This document shows positions 9,221 to 18,375 of a stretch of 64,000 nucleotides of DNA, piece by piece. The stretch is from Sporolactobacillus kofuensis (GTDB lineage: Bacteria; Bacillota; Bacilli; Bacillales; Sporolactobacillaceae). How positions within the stretch are numbered: position 1 is the first letter of the stretch; each line of letters starts with the position of its first letter. The stretch lies in assembly GCF_042660205.1 (NCBI RefSeq), contig NZ_JBHSTQ010000003.1, positions 124,001-188,000 of the forward strand, read 5' to 3'. A program made the translations under genes and the position numbers. Under the pieces are notes generated by a model, which searched no databases, was not told where the DNA came from, and saw only the letters and a program-made list of their open reading frames with translations.

Positions 9221-9874
9221 TTATTCTGTTTGGCTACTTTGAATCAGATCTTGGATCGCCTGATGTCTGTCACTACAGTTAAATACTGCCGACCCGGCAA
9301 CAAATAAAGACGCACCGGCTTGCAGACAAAGTGGAAGTGTCTCTGGATTAATACCGCCGTCAACTTCAATTTCCACAGACAGGTTCATAGACAGGATCAT
9401 GTCATGTACAGCCTTTATTTTATCAATCATCGAATAGATAAAGCTCTGCCCACCGAAGCCGGGATCGACAGTCATAATGAGTACATAATCAATATCTTTA
9501 ATAATGGATGCTAAGGAGGAAACCGGGGTTGATGGATTAAGAACAACACCCGCCTTTGCACCGCCATCCTTGATGATTTGAATCGCTCGATGCAGATGTT
9601 TGCAGGCTTCAATGTGAACCGATATCATATCTGCTCCAGCCTCTAAGAAAGAGGGCAACAGATCGATCGGCTCTTCCACCATTAAGTGAACATCCTGAGC
9701 AACCGTTGTCTCTTTTTTCAATGCTTGGACAACGTTGGCACCCATCGTAATATTTGGAACAAAATGGCCATCCATCACGTCAACATGAATCATGTCAACA
9801 TCTTTTGCGATATCTTGGACATCCTCCGCTAAACGCGCAAAGTTGGCGGATAGAATTGACGGTAGAATTTTCAT
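9221..9874 (-). CDS. rpe: Ribulose-phosphate 3-epimerase
   Basis: 217-aa TIM-barrel enzyme interconverting D-ribulose 5-phosphate and D-xylulose 5-phosphate in the pentose phosphate pathway. Metal and catalytic motifs are present: PSILSANF at the N-terminus, HVDVMDGHFVPN, DVHLMVEEP, MTVDPGFGGQ and VDGGIN. ATG follows GGGAGGGG. The usual Bacillus neighbours (rsgA, thiN) are missing. The gene is alone, behind a TTGACA promoter with a cre box downstream, which suggests a catabolite-repressed, possibly second, epimerase serving sugar catabolism rather than the housekeeping copy. A sister enzyme acting on another ketose phosphate is not excluded. Confidence 0.92.
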   Translation of the reverse strand: MKILPSILSANFARLAEDVQDIAKDVDMIHVDVMDGHFVPNITMGANVVQALKKETTVAQDVHLMVEEPIDLLPSFLEAGADMISVHIEACKHLHRAIQIIKDGGAKAGVVLNPSTPVSSLASIIKDIDYVLIMTVDPGFGGQSFIYSMIDKIKAVHDMILSMNLSVEIEVDGGINPETLPLCLQAGASLFVAGSAVFNCSDRHQAIQDLIQSSQTE

Positions 9875-9897
9875 CGAACGGTTTCCCCTCCCACTAT

Positions 9898-9911
9898 TGT
9901 AAGCGATTTCT
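9898..9911. promoter_or_regulatory. cre box for rpe
   Basis: TGTAAGCGATTTCT matches the CcpA consensus TGWAANCGNTNWCA at all but the last base. It lies downstream of the rpe -10, where CcpA would block transcription. Confidence 0.7.
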
Positions 9912-9925
9912 AATCAATATAGTTT

Positions 9926-9954
9926 ATACTACGACTTCATATTTCTCATGTCAA
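9926..9954 (-). promoter_or_regulatory. rpe promoter
   Basis: On the minus strand a consensus TTGACA (-35, 9949-9954) and TAGTAT (-10, 9926-9931) are separated by 17 bp, upstream of rpe. Confidence 0.65.
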
Positions 9955-10060
9955 AGAACAAGAACGTGAATTTCGGTGCAACAGTACATCTGTTTTGCAT
10001 AATTAACCCTATTCCATTATTCTAATGAGTGGATGCTTTGTAACCCATTATTCTTTCTCT

Positions 10061-10074
10061 AGTAATCGCTTACA
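10061..10074. promoter_or_regulatory. cre box upstream of the histidine phosphatase gene
   Basis: AGTAATCGCTTACA matches the CcpA consensus at 13 of 14 positions. It sits 19 bp before the start codon at 10093. Confidence 0.75.
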
Positions 10075-10092
10075 TAAAAGGAGGGAAACTTT

Positions 10093-10743
10093 ATGAAGAC
10101 GATTTATTTTGTCAGACACGGCCAGACACTATTTAATAAGTTAGGAAGAGTTCAGGGCATTTCTGATTCTCCTTTAACTCAGTTGGGTGAAACTGCTGCT
10201 GATCAATTAGGGACCCTATTTAAGGAACAAAATATTCGTTTTGACGTTGCTTATACAAGTGACCTTGGCCGTGCGAGACAAACAACGAAACGGATCATCG
10301 ATCATTCCAATGATCCCGACACGCCAATTATGGAAGTGACCGATCTGCGCGAAGTATCTTTTGGATCGTTCGAAGGCGGTTTAAGTGAAACCATGTGGGC
10401 GGAAGCAAGTCAAGTATCAAATGGTTTGGTTGTCCGCGATGCATCCTCTGATGAAAACAAAATGAAAATACTTGCAACAATAAAAGCTATTGATACAGTT
10501 GATCTGGCTGAAAGCTTTGAAGATGCAACAGAACGCGTTAATCGAGTACTCCAAATGATTCGCACATCAAACGCTTCAAATCTTTTGCTTGTCAGCCATT
10601 GTCTTTTTATCGATTGCGTGCTTTGCGTTCTGCATGGTCAAGACTATCACGCCACCTACATTCCAAACACCAGTGTCACAAAGATTGTCTACGATCAAGG
10701 AACATTCACGGTAAAATACATCGGCGAAGTCGAACATTTTTAA
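10093..10743 (+). CDS. Histidine phosphatase family protein (phosphoglycerate-mutase-like)
   Basis: 216 aa with the phosphohistidine motif RHGQT at residues 8-12, the second His in SHCLFIDC at about 170, and Glu in the REVSFGSFEG segment. Members are cofactor-dependent phosphoglycerate mutases or broad-specificity phosphatases; the length and the GSFEG region favour a phosphatase of the GpmB/PhoE/CobC kind. Start ATG is behind GGAGGG. It is divergent from rpe, and each gene of the pair has its own cre box, so a sugar-phosphate substrate is plausible but not shown. Confidence 0.85.
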   Translation: MKTIYFVRHGQTLFNKLGRVQGISDSPLTQLGETAADQLGTLFKEQNIRFDVAYTSDLGRARQTTKRIIDHSNDPDTPIMEVTDLREVSFGSFEGGLSETMWAEASQVSNGLVVRDASSDENKMKILATIKAIDTVDLAESFEDATERVNRVLQMIRTSNASNLLLVSHCLFIDCVLCVLHGQDYHATYIPNTSVTKIVYDQGTFTVKYIGEVEHF

Positions 10744-10853
10744 CCTTTCTCGATTCGACGAGTGATCTGCTTTGTTTCTCCTAACTCGCTTGGAAATAGA
10801 ACTTTTACTGGCATAGCGTCGCAGTTATAACCCCTGAATTCATTCAAAATCAT

Positions 10854-10893
10854 AGAACCGTGGTCTGCTGTAAGGACAGCGAATCACGGTTCT
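10854..10893 (+). terminator. Long hairpin downstream of the histidine phosphatase gene
   Basis: AGAACCGTG (10854-10862) pairs with CACGGTTCT (10885-10893), with an inner GCTGT/ACAGC helix. The T-run after it is poor, so it may be a weak terminator. Confidence 0.55.
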
Positions 10894-10991
10894 TCACATA
10901 TTGTTTATGTTCTAATAAATAGTTTCTGCATGTTCAGGAACATATTCTTCGACGAGCTTGATTGGAACAATACGAGCGTTTTCATTTTAAT

Positions 10992-11020
10992 TTTACAATT
11001 GCTTCGTTCAGAAATATAAT
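10992..11020 (+). promoter_or_regulatory. Promoter of the SorC-type regulator
   Basis: TTTACA, 17 bp, TATAAT, close to the sigma-A consensus, about 60 bp before the start at 11084. Confidence 0.7.
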
Positions 11021-11083
11021 GGCAATAAGAACCTGCACATATTTTTAATTGCTGATCATTTGTGCATATCGTGAGGTGTTTCT

Positions 11084-12037
11084 ATGGATAATCAGGAGTT
11101 AAAGAAAAAATACATTCAGATCGCACAATTTTATTACGAACAAAATATGACACAAAATGAAATTGCCCAAAAAACAGGCATTAATCGAACCTCGATCAGC
11201 CGGATTCTTAAAAAGATTCGTGAGGAAGGTATTGTTAAGATAACCATTAACTATGATTTGAAGGATCTTTCACTTGCAGAACAACTGGAGAATCGTTTTC
11301 AATTAAAAAAAGCGATCGTTGTTACGGTAGAACAAGAACAATCGGAACAGGTGAAACGAACAGCTATTGGCCAAGCCACAGCGCAATTATTGAACACAAT
11401 ACTCGAGGATAATGATGTCATCGGGTGCTCGTGGGGCAGCAGTATGGCTTCGGTCGTAGAAGCTCTTGAGCCAACCGAACGATGGAAAAATATTTTTTGT
11501 GTGCCGATGGTCGGTGGTCCAGCAGGAAAGCTTGAGAGTCGCTACCATGTGAACACGATTTGTTTCCAGACAGCAGAAAAACTTAAAGGGAAATCGTTAA
11601 TGATTGACGTGCCAGCAATCGTTGAACGCCCCTCAACACGCGATGATTTTATCCATTCACATTATTATAAAGAGATTGCTCAAATGTGGGATAAAGTAAG
11701 CATTGCATTGTTTGGTATTGGGTCAATAAATAGCACCGGCCAATCGACTTGGCATGCATTCTACGGAGAAAGTGCCGTCGAGAAGCTCAAAAATGAACAA
11801 GTCGCAGGCGATATCTGCTCTCGTTTCTACGATATCAAAGGTCATGTGGTTCGTACTCATCTTACAGAACGAACACTTTCAATGCCGCTGGATTGCTTAA
11901 AAAAGACACGCTATTCGATCGGAATAGCAGAGTCAAAGGCGAAAGTACCTGGAATCCTTGGCGCGTTACATGGCGGACATCTGAATACACTCATCACCAC
12001 TGCAGACACTGCACATGAATTATTAGCTGCAAATTAA
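11084..12037 (+). CDS. SorC/DeoR-type sugar-binding transcriptional regulator
   Basis: 317 aa. An N-terminal helix-turn-helix (about 18-45, MTQNEIAQKTGINRTSISRI) is followed by a SorC sugar-binding domain (about 60-315) with the GCSWGSSM and FGIGSI motifs that bind phosphosugars in this family. Such proteins regulate a nearby sugar operon in response to a sugar phosphate. Here the gene stands alone with its own promoter and terminator, so the regulon is not obvious; the cre-controlled rpe/histidine phosphatase pair immediately upstream is the best candidate by position. Confidence 0.88.
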   Translation: MDNQELKKKYIQIAQFYYEQNMTQNEIAQKTGINRTSISRILKKIREEGIVKITINYDLKDLSLAEQLENRFQLKKAIVVTVEQEQSEQVKRTAIGQATAQLLNTILEDNDVIGCSWGSSMASVVEALEPTERWKNIFCVPMVGGPAGKLESRYHVNTICFQTAEKLKGKSLMIDVPAIVERPSTRDDFIHSHYYKEIAQMWDKVSIALFGIGSINSTGQSTWHAFYGESAVEKLKNEQVAGDICSRFYDIKGHVVRTHLTERTLSMPLDCLKKTRYSIGIAESKAKVPGILGALHGGHLNTLITTADTAHELLAAN

Positions 12038-12057
12038 CCTGAAAATAGATAAAAGAT

Positions 12058-12088
12058 AGATTGCAGGAATGCTGCAATCTCTTTTCTC
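12058..12088 (+). terminator. Terminator of the SorC-type regulator
   Basis: AGATTGCAG (12058-12066) pairs with CTGCAATCT (12072-12080) over a 5-nt loop, followed by CTTTTCTC. Confidence 0.8.
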
Positions 12089-12282
12089 TATTATTGATTT
12101 TCATTGATGATTCATTATGTTCACAAAATCGGCAGAATTAATAACTGATTTTTGAAAATGATTTCACCATTTTGTTCAATTTTTCTGTATAGTAGTGACT
12201 AGATAGTCTTAATAGCCCAGTTCTATCCACCCAAGATCCCCCTAACATACACTTCAAAAATTTATTGAGAGGATATTGATCC

Positions 12283-12837
12283 ATGACCTATTCCCAACAC
12301 TTGAGACCAGACATTTCGAATTCGAAACAAGCCTTCGACCATTTGCTGAGAACGTGTCAACCACTCATCCGGTCATTGACAAAGAAATACGCATTTCTGC
12401 TGCATGAACGAGTCACCCACGAATTGATCCTTGAATGTCAAAGAATAATCAGGGAGGTAGATCAAATCTTTGACCCTACTCAAGTGCCAAAGGGGATCAC
12501 TTCTGAACGTTACTTTTTCAATTTGCTTCGTCAGCGCATGAGAGAACAGCTTAAACACTATGTAAAGAAAAAGTTAGCGACCTCCTATTGCGACCTCGTT
12601 CAAGAAACGCAGAGTCCGTACAAGATTCGCCGCAAACACATTTCTTATCATCCAACACCTCATGTTCCACCTTTTTTCCCTTCATTTACAGAAAACCAAT
12701 ACACCTTTTACCGCATGCACATCATTCATGGTTACTCGATCCAACAGATTGCTGCAATGCATCGTGTTTCACAACAAACCGTTCGTCGATGGAAGCGGCA
12801 AACACAGCATGTCCTCAAAAATCATTTTCAAAGATAG
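12283..12837 (+). CDS. Sigma-70-like / helix-turn-helix protein, orphan
   Basis: 184 aa, basic. The first 90 residues resemble the helical region-2 part of small sigma factors (FDHLLRTCQPLIRSLTKKY, later YFFNLLRQRMREQLKHYVKK), and the last 45 form a clear helix-turn-helix (GYSIQQIAAMHRVSQQTVRRWK) like region 4. A linker with several His and Pro residues lies between. This suggests an atypical sigma factor or a sigma-like DNA-binding protein. ATG follows GAGAGG. No anti-sigma gene adjoins it. The call is inferred from architecture; the recognition of region 2 is weaker than that of the HTH. Confidence 0.5.
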   Translation: MTYSQHLRPDISNSKQAFDHLLRTCQPLIRSLTKKYAFLLHERVTHELILECQRIIREVDQIFDPTQVPKGITSERYFFNLLRQRMREQLKHYVKKKLATSYCDLVQETQSPYKIRRKHISYHPTPHVPPFFPSFTENQYTFYRMHIIHGYSIQQIAAMHRVSQQTVRRWKRQTQHVLKNHFQR

Positions 12838-13019
12838 AGATATTAGAAAAAAATAGTATTTATGACCTCCTTAATAGAATTATGCAGGGGCATTCAGAGA
12901 ACGATCAAATGACACTTATTTCCCCGGAAATTGTCAATTTTTCACACAACAATCAATCCCGCAGGCGTCTCACATTTTCGTTGCATTTTTTATGCAATAA
13001 TTTTTTACTTCCTATTGTA

Positions 13020-13050
13020 TAAAAAAACAGCCTTCCAATTAAGGAAGACT
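13020..13050 (-). terminator. Terminator of the chemoreceptor gene
   Basis: On the minus strand CAGTCTTCC pairs with GGAAGGCTG over a 6-nt loop (13027-13050) and is followed by seven T. Confidence 0.85.
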
Positions 13051-13071
13051 GAGTGGGATCAATAGCGTTCA

Positions 13072-15081
13072 TTACTTTTTATTTAATGTAAAACGGGTCA
13101 CAATTTGCCGTAATTCATCTGCTAATGTTGAAAGGTTTGTTGCATTGTTTGCAATTTCTTCCATGGATGCGGATTGTTCTTCAGCTGCTGCGGACACATT
13201 TTCTGTCAGGCTGCTCGTATTTTCAGCAAATTGTGCAATATCTGCAATGCGCCTTACGATTTCACCAGTCTCTCCAAAAATCGTCTTCACTGAATGTGTC
13301 ACATCGTCAGACGCTGCGGAAACTGAAGCAACAGTCTCTTCAATATTGTTAAATGAGCGTGTTGCTTCATCGGCAACTTTAATGCCTTTATCTACTTGCT
13401 CAGTGCCACTTTCCATCGATTGAACAAGTCCCGAAACTTTTTCTGAGATGGAATGCTCTATATCAGCGATCTTCTTGGTTGATTCGGACGATTGATTCGC
13501 CAACTTCTGAATTTCTTCCGCGACCACACTGAATCCTTTGCCGTGCTCTCCTGCTCGAGCCGCTTCAATAGCAGCATTTAATGATAATAAGTGTGTCTGT
13601 GCTGCGATATCATTGATGAGATTGTTGGTATATTGAATCAACTTCATTTTTTCAACCAATTCATTCAACGAACGCATAACCTCGGTATTTGTTGAACGAA
13701 TCATTTTAATTTGTTCGGTCATTTGTGTTAATGAGTGCTTCCCATCAACTACTGTAGCGATTGCAGCACTTGATTTATCATGCAAGTTTGTCGCTTTTTC
13801 TGAAATGTTTTCAATTTCCTTATAGATCGCTTCAACATTTGTTCTGGACGATTCGACTTTATGGTTTTGCTTCTGCGCGTCCGTTGCAATTTCCTGAATT
13901 GAACGCGCAACTTCATCAGAGGTTGCCTTACTCTCTTCAGTTGATGCCGTTAATTCTTCCGAAGATGCGGCAACAGCAGCCGCTTTGTCATCCACATGTG
14001 TCAACACTTCGCCTAAAGAATCAATCATGTGATTAAATCCTTGACCAAGTTGTTTGAACTCGTCGAATCCATCACTTTGCGCATGTGCGGTTAGATCTTT
14101 GTCGGCAACTTTTTTCGAGACATCGATAAGATTCTTAATCGGTCGAATGATGAAGAAGACAGCGCATATGGAAATGATAACACCGATTAGTGCAGTGATG
14201 ACGCCAACTAGGATCGATCGAAAAAGAATACCATTCGTATGATCCGCAACTTCGCTATGCAGAAGTGAGCCAACGATAATCCAACCGGTTTCTTTATTTG
14301 TCATGAAGATGTCCCGCTTTGGCATACCTTTGTACACCGTATCAAATGCCCCATGATCACTTTTTTTCGTTTGGGCTAATAGTTTCAGATCAGGCGCCTT
14401 TACCCCAGGTCTCAAATCCGGATGAGCAACAATATAACCTTTTTTGCTCATAATAAACGCATAGCCTTTCTTCCCCACATTAACCGCATCAGACATTTTT
14501 TGAATATCATCCAGTTTCAAATCAAGGCCGACCACACCTTTTCCATCACTTGTCGTCTCTGATAAAGACACCACATAATCTTGAACTAATTCTGAGTTAT
14601 AGGGTTCATTAACGATCATTCGATAGGGTTTTTTCATCGCTGCTTGATACCAAGGACGAAGCGTAGGATTATATCCTTTTGGTTCTACTAAAGATTGTGG
14701 AGTGTAGATAAAATTGCCCTTTTTGTTCGCTGCATACACTTGTGCGAGTCCGTTATCCGATTGTTGCTGAGACAGTAGTCGATCCATCATTTCATTTTTT
14801 ATTGCTCCAGTCATCTCTGCACCTGAGATATGGCTCGATAAATAATCAACCCGCGTTTTTTCCTTATTAATCATCTGTGTTATATTCTGATTCAACAACG
14901 TGACACTGTTTTTTGCGCTGTTTTCCATTTGTTCGGTAACAGCTTGTTTTGCATTAAAATAAGAAAATACACCAACGATCACAGATGGGATGATCGTGAA
15001 GAAGACTGCGCCTATGATCAGTGTTTTCCTTAAATTCAATTTCAATAAGTTCATCGGATTATACTTTTTCTTATTCGGCAT
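13072..15081 (-). CDS. Methyl-accepting chemotaxis protein with Cache sensor
   Basis: 669 aa. Order: cytoplasmic tip, membrane helix at about 20-42, a periplasm-equivalent double-Cache sensor to about 280 (with the WYQAAMKKPYRMIVNEPY and DLRPG motifs that commonly bind amino acids or small carboxylates), second membrane helix at about 285-308, HAMP (about 310-365), then a long coiled-coil signalling domain. The hairpin tip is recognisable as INDIAAQTHLLSLNAAIEAARAGEHGKGFSVVAEE, given here in part (AAIEAARAGE). It would signal through CheA to flagella, so the organism is presumably motile. Start chosen is ATG 15081 behind GAAGGGG; an upstream TTG lies too near that site. Confidence 0.92.
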   Translation of the reverse strand: MPNKKKYNPMNLLKLNLRKTLIIGAVFFTIIPSVIVGVFSYFNAKQAVTEQMENSAKNSVTLLNQNITQMINKEKTRVDYLSSHISGAEMTGAIKNEMMDRLLSQQQSDNGLAQVYAANKKGNFIYTPQSLVEPKGYNPTLRPWYQAAMKKPYRMIVNEPYNSELVQDYVVSLSETTSDGKGVVGLDLKLDDIQKMSDAVNVGKKGYAFIMSKKGYIVAHPDLRPGVKAPDLKLLAQTKKSDHGAFDTVYKGMPKRDIFMTNKETGWIIVGSLLHSEVADHTNGILFRSILVGVITALIGVIISICAVFFIIRPIKNLIDVSKKVADKDLTAHAQSDGFDEFKQLGQGFNHMIDSLGEVLTHVDDKAAAVAASSEELTASTEESKATSDEVARSIQEIATDAQKQNHKVESSRTNVEAIYKEIENISEKATNLHDKSSAAIATVVDGKHSLTQMTEQIKMIRSTNTEVMRSLNELVEKMKLIQYTNNLINDIAAQTHLLSLNAAIEAARAGEHGKGFSVVAEEIQKLANQSSESTKKIADIEHSISEKVSGLVQSMESGTEQVDKGIKVADEATRSFNNIEETVASVSAASDDVTHSVKTIFGETGEIVRRIADIAQFAENTSSLTENVSAAAEEQSASMEEIANNATNLSTLADELRQIVTRFTLNKK

Positions 15082-15249
15082 TATTTGACACAAACCCCTT
15101 CTATTCGCTCTTTTCTATTTATCGGAATAAGAAGTAGACTTTGTGAGTAACGAGCATGGAAAAATTAACTGTGAAAAAGTTAACAATCAAAGGAATTCTA
15201 TCTTCTATGAAATCATCATGAAACCCAACACTGCCCAGTCAATAGCCAA

Positions 15250-15624
15250 TCAAAGATAATAAATTGATGCATTGACCTTAACACGTGGATGTAACGTTTG
15301 AATCACTTGACAGTTTTCTGCAATCTGAAAGAAAACATGTTCAATTTCTTCTCGATCATTTAAGTTCGATTTAATATAAAATTGGACATCAATCTTTGAC
15401 ACGGGATTGGGGTAGTATACGTCGAGTTGATACTCGAACAGCACTTTTTTTATTTCATAAGGAATCCCTCTCTCGTCCAACATACTCTCAAAGACATAGG
15501 TACTGCATGCCGCAGCAGATGCCGCTACCATCTGAACCGGGGAGAACCCTAATTCGCGATTCAGTAACCAATTTCCATTTTCGTGCACAAGTTCAAGCAC
15601 GTCCGATGTTTGAACAAGTTCCAT
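15250..15624 (-). CDS. OsmC/Ohr family protein
   Basis: 124 aa with the OsmC-fold core GFSPVQMVAASAAACSTYVF; the Cys in AAACS is the position of the first reactive cysteine of the family, and a second Cys sits in AENCQV. OsmC proteins reduce organic peroxides using paired cysteines; the short subgroup to which this seems to belong is less well characterised. ATG is behind a perfect AAGGAGG. Single gene. Confidence 0.85.
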   Translation of the reverse strand: MELVQTSDVLELVHENGNWLLNRELGFSPVQMVAASAAACSTYVFESMLDERGIPYEIKKVLFEYQLDVYYPNPVSKIDVQFYIKSNLNDREEIEHVFFQIAENCQVIQTLHPRVKVNASIYYL

Positions 15625-15918
15625 GGATTCAACCTCCTTAATTATGATCTTGAAACATTATATGGTATTGCCTAATTCATTATGTTTTTCAATACCATGA
15701 TGATGTGCATCCTCATTCCCTTGTAGTTCTGAGCGAGACACCCGCTCTTCATCTAAAGGCTCAAAATAAACAAATAGTTTCCGTCATATTTTGGAACATT
15801 ATATCGAAATTTTTGCTATACTGATTGAAAGGAATTGGAAAAAATCGGACGTTGGAACGATGGCTTTCCTACTTCACATTCACATTCATACGCACTGCGC
15901 AGTAAAAAGGAGAAAATC

Positions 15919-16947
15919 ATGGCTAAGAAATTAGATCCTGTCCAGTCAAGAAGCGACTTTAGAAAAACGAGAAAAAAGCATCGGGTGCTCCGAATTTTTT
16001 TGTTAACACTGGCAATTCTTCTTGTCGGCGGCACAGCACTTGGCTTTTTTGCTTATCAGAAACTGAAGCCAACGGCCCATTTCAACAATTTGAAAGCTGT
16101 CGGTGCTTCGGGAACAAACAGTAACGTACAGAACTATAAAGAAAAAGCCGGTGTATTTAATGTGCTGCTGATCGGTTCAGATGCACGAAAAGGCGACACG
16201 GCAAGCCATACGGATTCGATGGTCTTGATTCATGCCGATCTGAATAATCATACGTATAACATGCTCAGTATTCCTCGAGACACGCGTGTTTCCATGGCCG
16301 GCTATGGACATACGAAGCTCACAAGTGTTCAATACATTTCACAGGTAAAAAAAGGAACGAAACAAGGAATCGTCGATGCGGTAACAGCCGTATCCAACTT
16401 GACCGGTGTGCCGATTCATTATTATGCAGAAACAAACTATTGGGGCTTGAAAGATATGGTTGATGCGATCGGCGGCATTCAAATGAATCTTCCGTTCAAA
16501 GTCACATTGACACACGCTTGGTATAAAAGGAATCAAGGGAAGACTTTCGCTCCAGGCGTTCATGAAGTAAATGGAGAGATGGTTGCGGAGCTTACTCATG
16601 AACGTTATTCACTTCCCGGGACAGACTATGGCCGCCAGCAGCTTCAAGAGGCTGCGTTAATAGGCATTGCCAAGAAGATGATGCAGCCTTCGAATGTCAC
16701 ACGTTTTCCTGCACTGTCACGTTCATTATCTAAATTCCTGGTTGCAACCAACATGTCAACCGGAGATATGGTCAGCATGGGCTTAGGCGTTAAGGGTGAT
16801 TTCCATCCGGAACAACAGATCAAATATCGTCAAGTTAAAGGACGCGGGGCAACAATGTATGACGATCTGCTCAAAGCAAATAACAGCCAAGTCATTCTCG
16901 ATCAAAATCAACTTCAAAGCACGATCAAGAAATACTTCTCAAATTAA
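15919..16947 (+). CDS. LytR-CpsA-Psr (LCP) family cell-wall glycopolymer transferase
   Basis: 342 aa. A short basic cytoplasmic tail precedes one membrane helix (about 24-46), and the LCP catalytic domain follows outside the cell. Conserved polyprenyl-phosphate and Mg-binding features are visible: LLIGSDARKGD, HTDSMVLIHAD, the SIPRDTRV arginine motif, and a later LTHERYSLPGTDYGRQQLQ region. LCP proteins attach teichoic acids or capsular polysaccharides to peptidoglycan. The start is ATG 15919 behind AAAGGAG; an upstream ATG at 15835 lacks a ribosome binding site. Confidence 0.93.
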   Translation: MAKKLDPVQSRSDFRKTRKKHRVLRIFLLTLAILLVGGTALGFFAYQKLKPTAHFNNLKAVGASGTNSNVQNYKEKAGVFNVLLIGSDARKGDTASHTDSMVLIHADLNNHTYNMLSIPRDTRVSMAGYGHTKLTSVQYISQVKKGTKQGIVDAVTAVSNLTGVPIHYYAETNYWGLKDMVDAIGGIQMNLPFKVTLTHAWYKRNQGKTFAPGVHEVNGEMVAELTHERYSLPGTDYGRQQLQEAALIGIAKKMMQPSNVTRFPALSRSLSKFLVATNMSTGDMVSMGLGVKGDFHPEQQIKYRQVKGRGATMYDDLLKANNSQVILDQNQLQSTIKKYFSN

Positions 16948-16959
16948 GTATTCAGAAGT

Positions 16960-17002
16960 GAAGAAGCTATCTCATCAGTTAAACGGCTGAGATAGCTTCT
17001 TC
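16960..17002 (+). terminator. Terminator of the LCP gene
   Basis: A 15-bp perfect stem, GAAGAAGCTATCTCA (16960-16974) with TGAGATAGCTTCTTC (16988-17002), and a short T-rich tail. Confidence 0.8.
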
Positions 17003-17027
17003 TTATTAGAAAAAAATATAGCGGAGA

Positions 17028-17106
17028 TGTGAGATACCAGTGAGACCTCGCAGGCTTTTGCCTGTTCGAGGAGGCTCGCGGTGCGCCCCGGCAAGCGAGC
17101 AATCAA
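17028..17106 (+). repeat. Degraded Bacillaceae-type intergenic repeat, copy 1
   Basis: Contains the landmarks GTGAGACCTCGCAGG, GAGGAGGCTCGCGG, GCGCCCCGGCAAGCGAGC in the order seen in the GC-rich repeat found widely between genes in Bacillaceae (GAGACCCCGCAGG ... GAGGAGGCTCACGG ... GCCCGCGGAAAGCGAGC). It aligns, imperfectly, with the inverse copy at 38103-38218. Confidence 0.65.
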
Positions 17107-17176
17107 AGCAAATTCGATGCTAGATCAAGGATCGGGCGCTTTTGGCTCGGCTTTTCTTATTTCGTTAAAATCCATA

Positions 17177-17214
17177 AAACCATTGAGCTGGGCAAAGCGC
17201 CAGCTCAATGGTTT
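17177..17214 (-). terminator. Terminator of the iron alcohol dehydrogenase gene
   Basis: A 15-bp perfect stem, AAACCATTGAGCTGG (17177-17191) with CCAGCTCAATGGTTT (17200-17214), with TTTTATGGATTTT on the minus-strand side. Confidence 0.75.
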
Positions 17215-17229
17215 ATTATTAATAGATAT

Positions 17230-18375
17230 TTACTTATTAATCATTTGAGTGGACAAGTGTTCGTAAATCATTTTCAGCCGTTCTTTTGTGATTTCCACCG
17301 GATTATTTTGCATGTTGGGTGCAAAGCTCTTGCTCACCAGTTCATCCAATCCTTCACGCGAAATGCCGGCGTCTTCAAGCGTCATCCGCAGCTGCATCAT
17401 CTTTTTCATTTCGTCGATGCGATCAGCAAGATCTGCAGCATCTCGAAATCCAAGCCGTTTACTGAACGCTTGTAATCGACCGGCTTCAGCTCCTTCCGAG
17501 CTATTCATCCGCCAAAACGAAGGTAGTGTGAATGCACATGCTTCACCATGCGTAATCCCATAATCCTGAGTAAGTGGATAGGAACATGCATGTGCAGCAG
17601 CCGTTTGGGTGAGATTAAATGCCAACCCTGCGGTAACAGAGGCCTCGCCCATTTTTGACCGTGCTTCTTTATCCCCTGGTTCTTGGTATGCCTGCGGAAG
17701 ATAATGGAAAACGAGTGATGCTGCACGTTCTGCAGCAAGATCCGTAAGCGGTTGATGCTTCTTTCCATAATAAGCCTCAAGCGCATGGGCTAATACATCA
17801 AGGCCACTCGCAGCAGTGACCTGTGCCGGACAAGACAGAGTCAGTTCAGGATCAACCAATGCATAGATTGGGTATAGATAACGACTAGCAAGCAATGCTT
17901 TTACGCCGCGTTCCGTGTCGGTCAATACGGATGCGGTTGTCACTTCACTCGCCGTTCCGGAAGTTGTTGGTACAGCAATCAAAGGAATTCCTGCATGATC
18001 GATCTGTTGATTTCCAGATAGAAATTCAGCCGCACTATACGGTGTGCCTGCGACAAAGCATGCCGCTTTTGCGCAATCCATGACACTCCCTCCGCCAAGC
18101 GCAATAGCAAACGCACAATGATTATCGCGCAAAATCGCTGCACATTGATCTGTATTCAATACCGTAGGATTCGGTTGAATATCAGAAAAAACGCCAATTA
18201 ATCGTCCCTCTGATTGTTCCACTATGCGTTTGGCAACACCTGCACGTACCATTGAAGGCGCACTAATCAGCAGCCCTCGCTTCAAATTCAATTGCTTCAA
18301 TAGTTCGGGTAACCGGCTTAACTTGCCAAAACCAAAGTCAATCGGCACCGGGTTATTATAAAAAAAGTTTTCCAT
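17230..18375 (-). CDS. Iron-containing alcohol dehydrogenase
   Basis: 381 aa, group III Fe-dependent alcohol dehydrogenase. Visible are the NAD-binding ALGGGSVMDCAKA, the PTTSGTASEVT motif, the metal-site segment ASGLDVLAHALEAY (Asp and first His), and later HACSYPL and THGEACAF His residues. Substrates of this family range from lactaldehyde and 1,3-propanediol to phosphonoacetaldehyde; nothing here settles it. It differs clearly from the FucO-type enzyme at 26623. Start is ATG 18375 behind AAGGAGGAG; the open frame continues 31 codons upstream without another ribosome binding site. Confidence 0.88.
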   Translation of the reverse strand: MENFFYNNPVPIDFGFGKLSRLPELLKQLNLKRGLLISAPSMVRAGVAKRIVEQSEGRLIGVFSDIQPNPTVLNTDQCAAILRDNHCAFAIALGGGSVMDCAKAACFVAGTPYSAAEFLSGNQQIDHAGIPLIAVPTTSGTASEVTTASVLTDTERGVKALLASRYLYPIYALVDPELTLSCPAQVTAASGLDVLAHALEAYYGKKHQPLTDLAAERAASLVFHYLPQAYQEPGDKEARSKMGEASVTAGLAFNLTQTAAAHACSYPLTQDYGITHGEACAFTLPSFWRMNSSEGAEAGRLQAFSKRLGFRDAADLADRIDEMKKMMQLRMTLEDAGISREGLDELVSKSFAPNMQNNPVEITKERLKMIYEHLSTQMINK

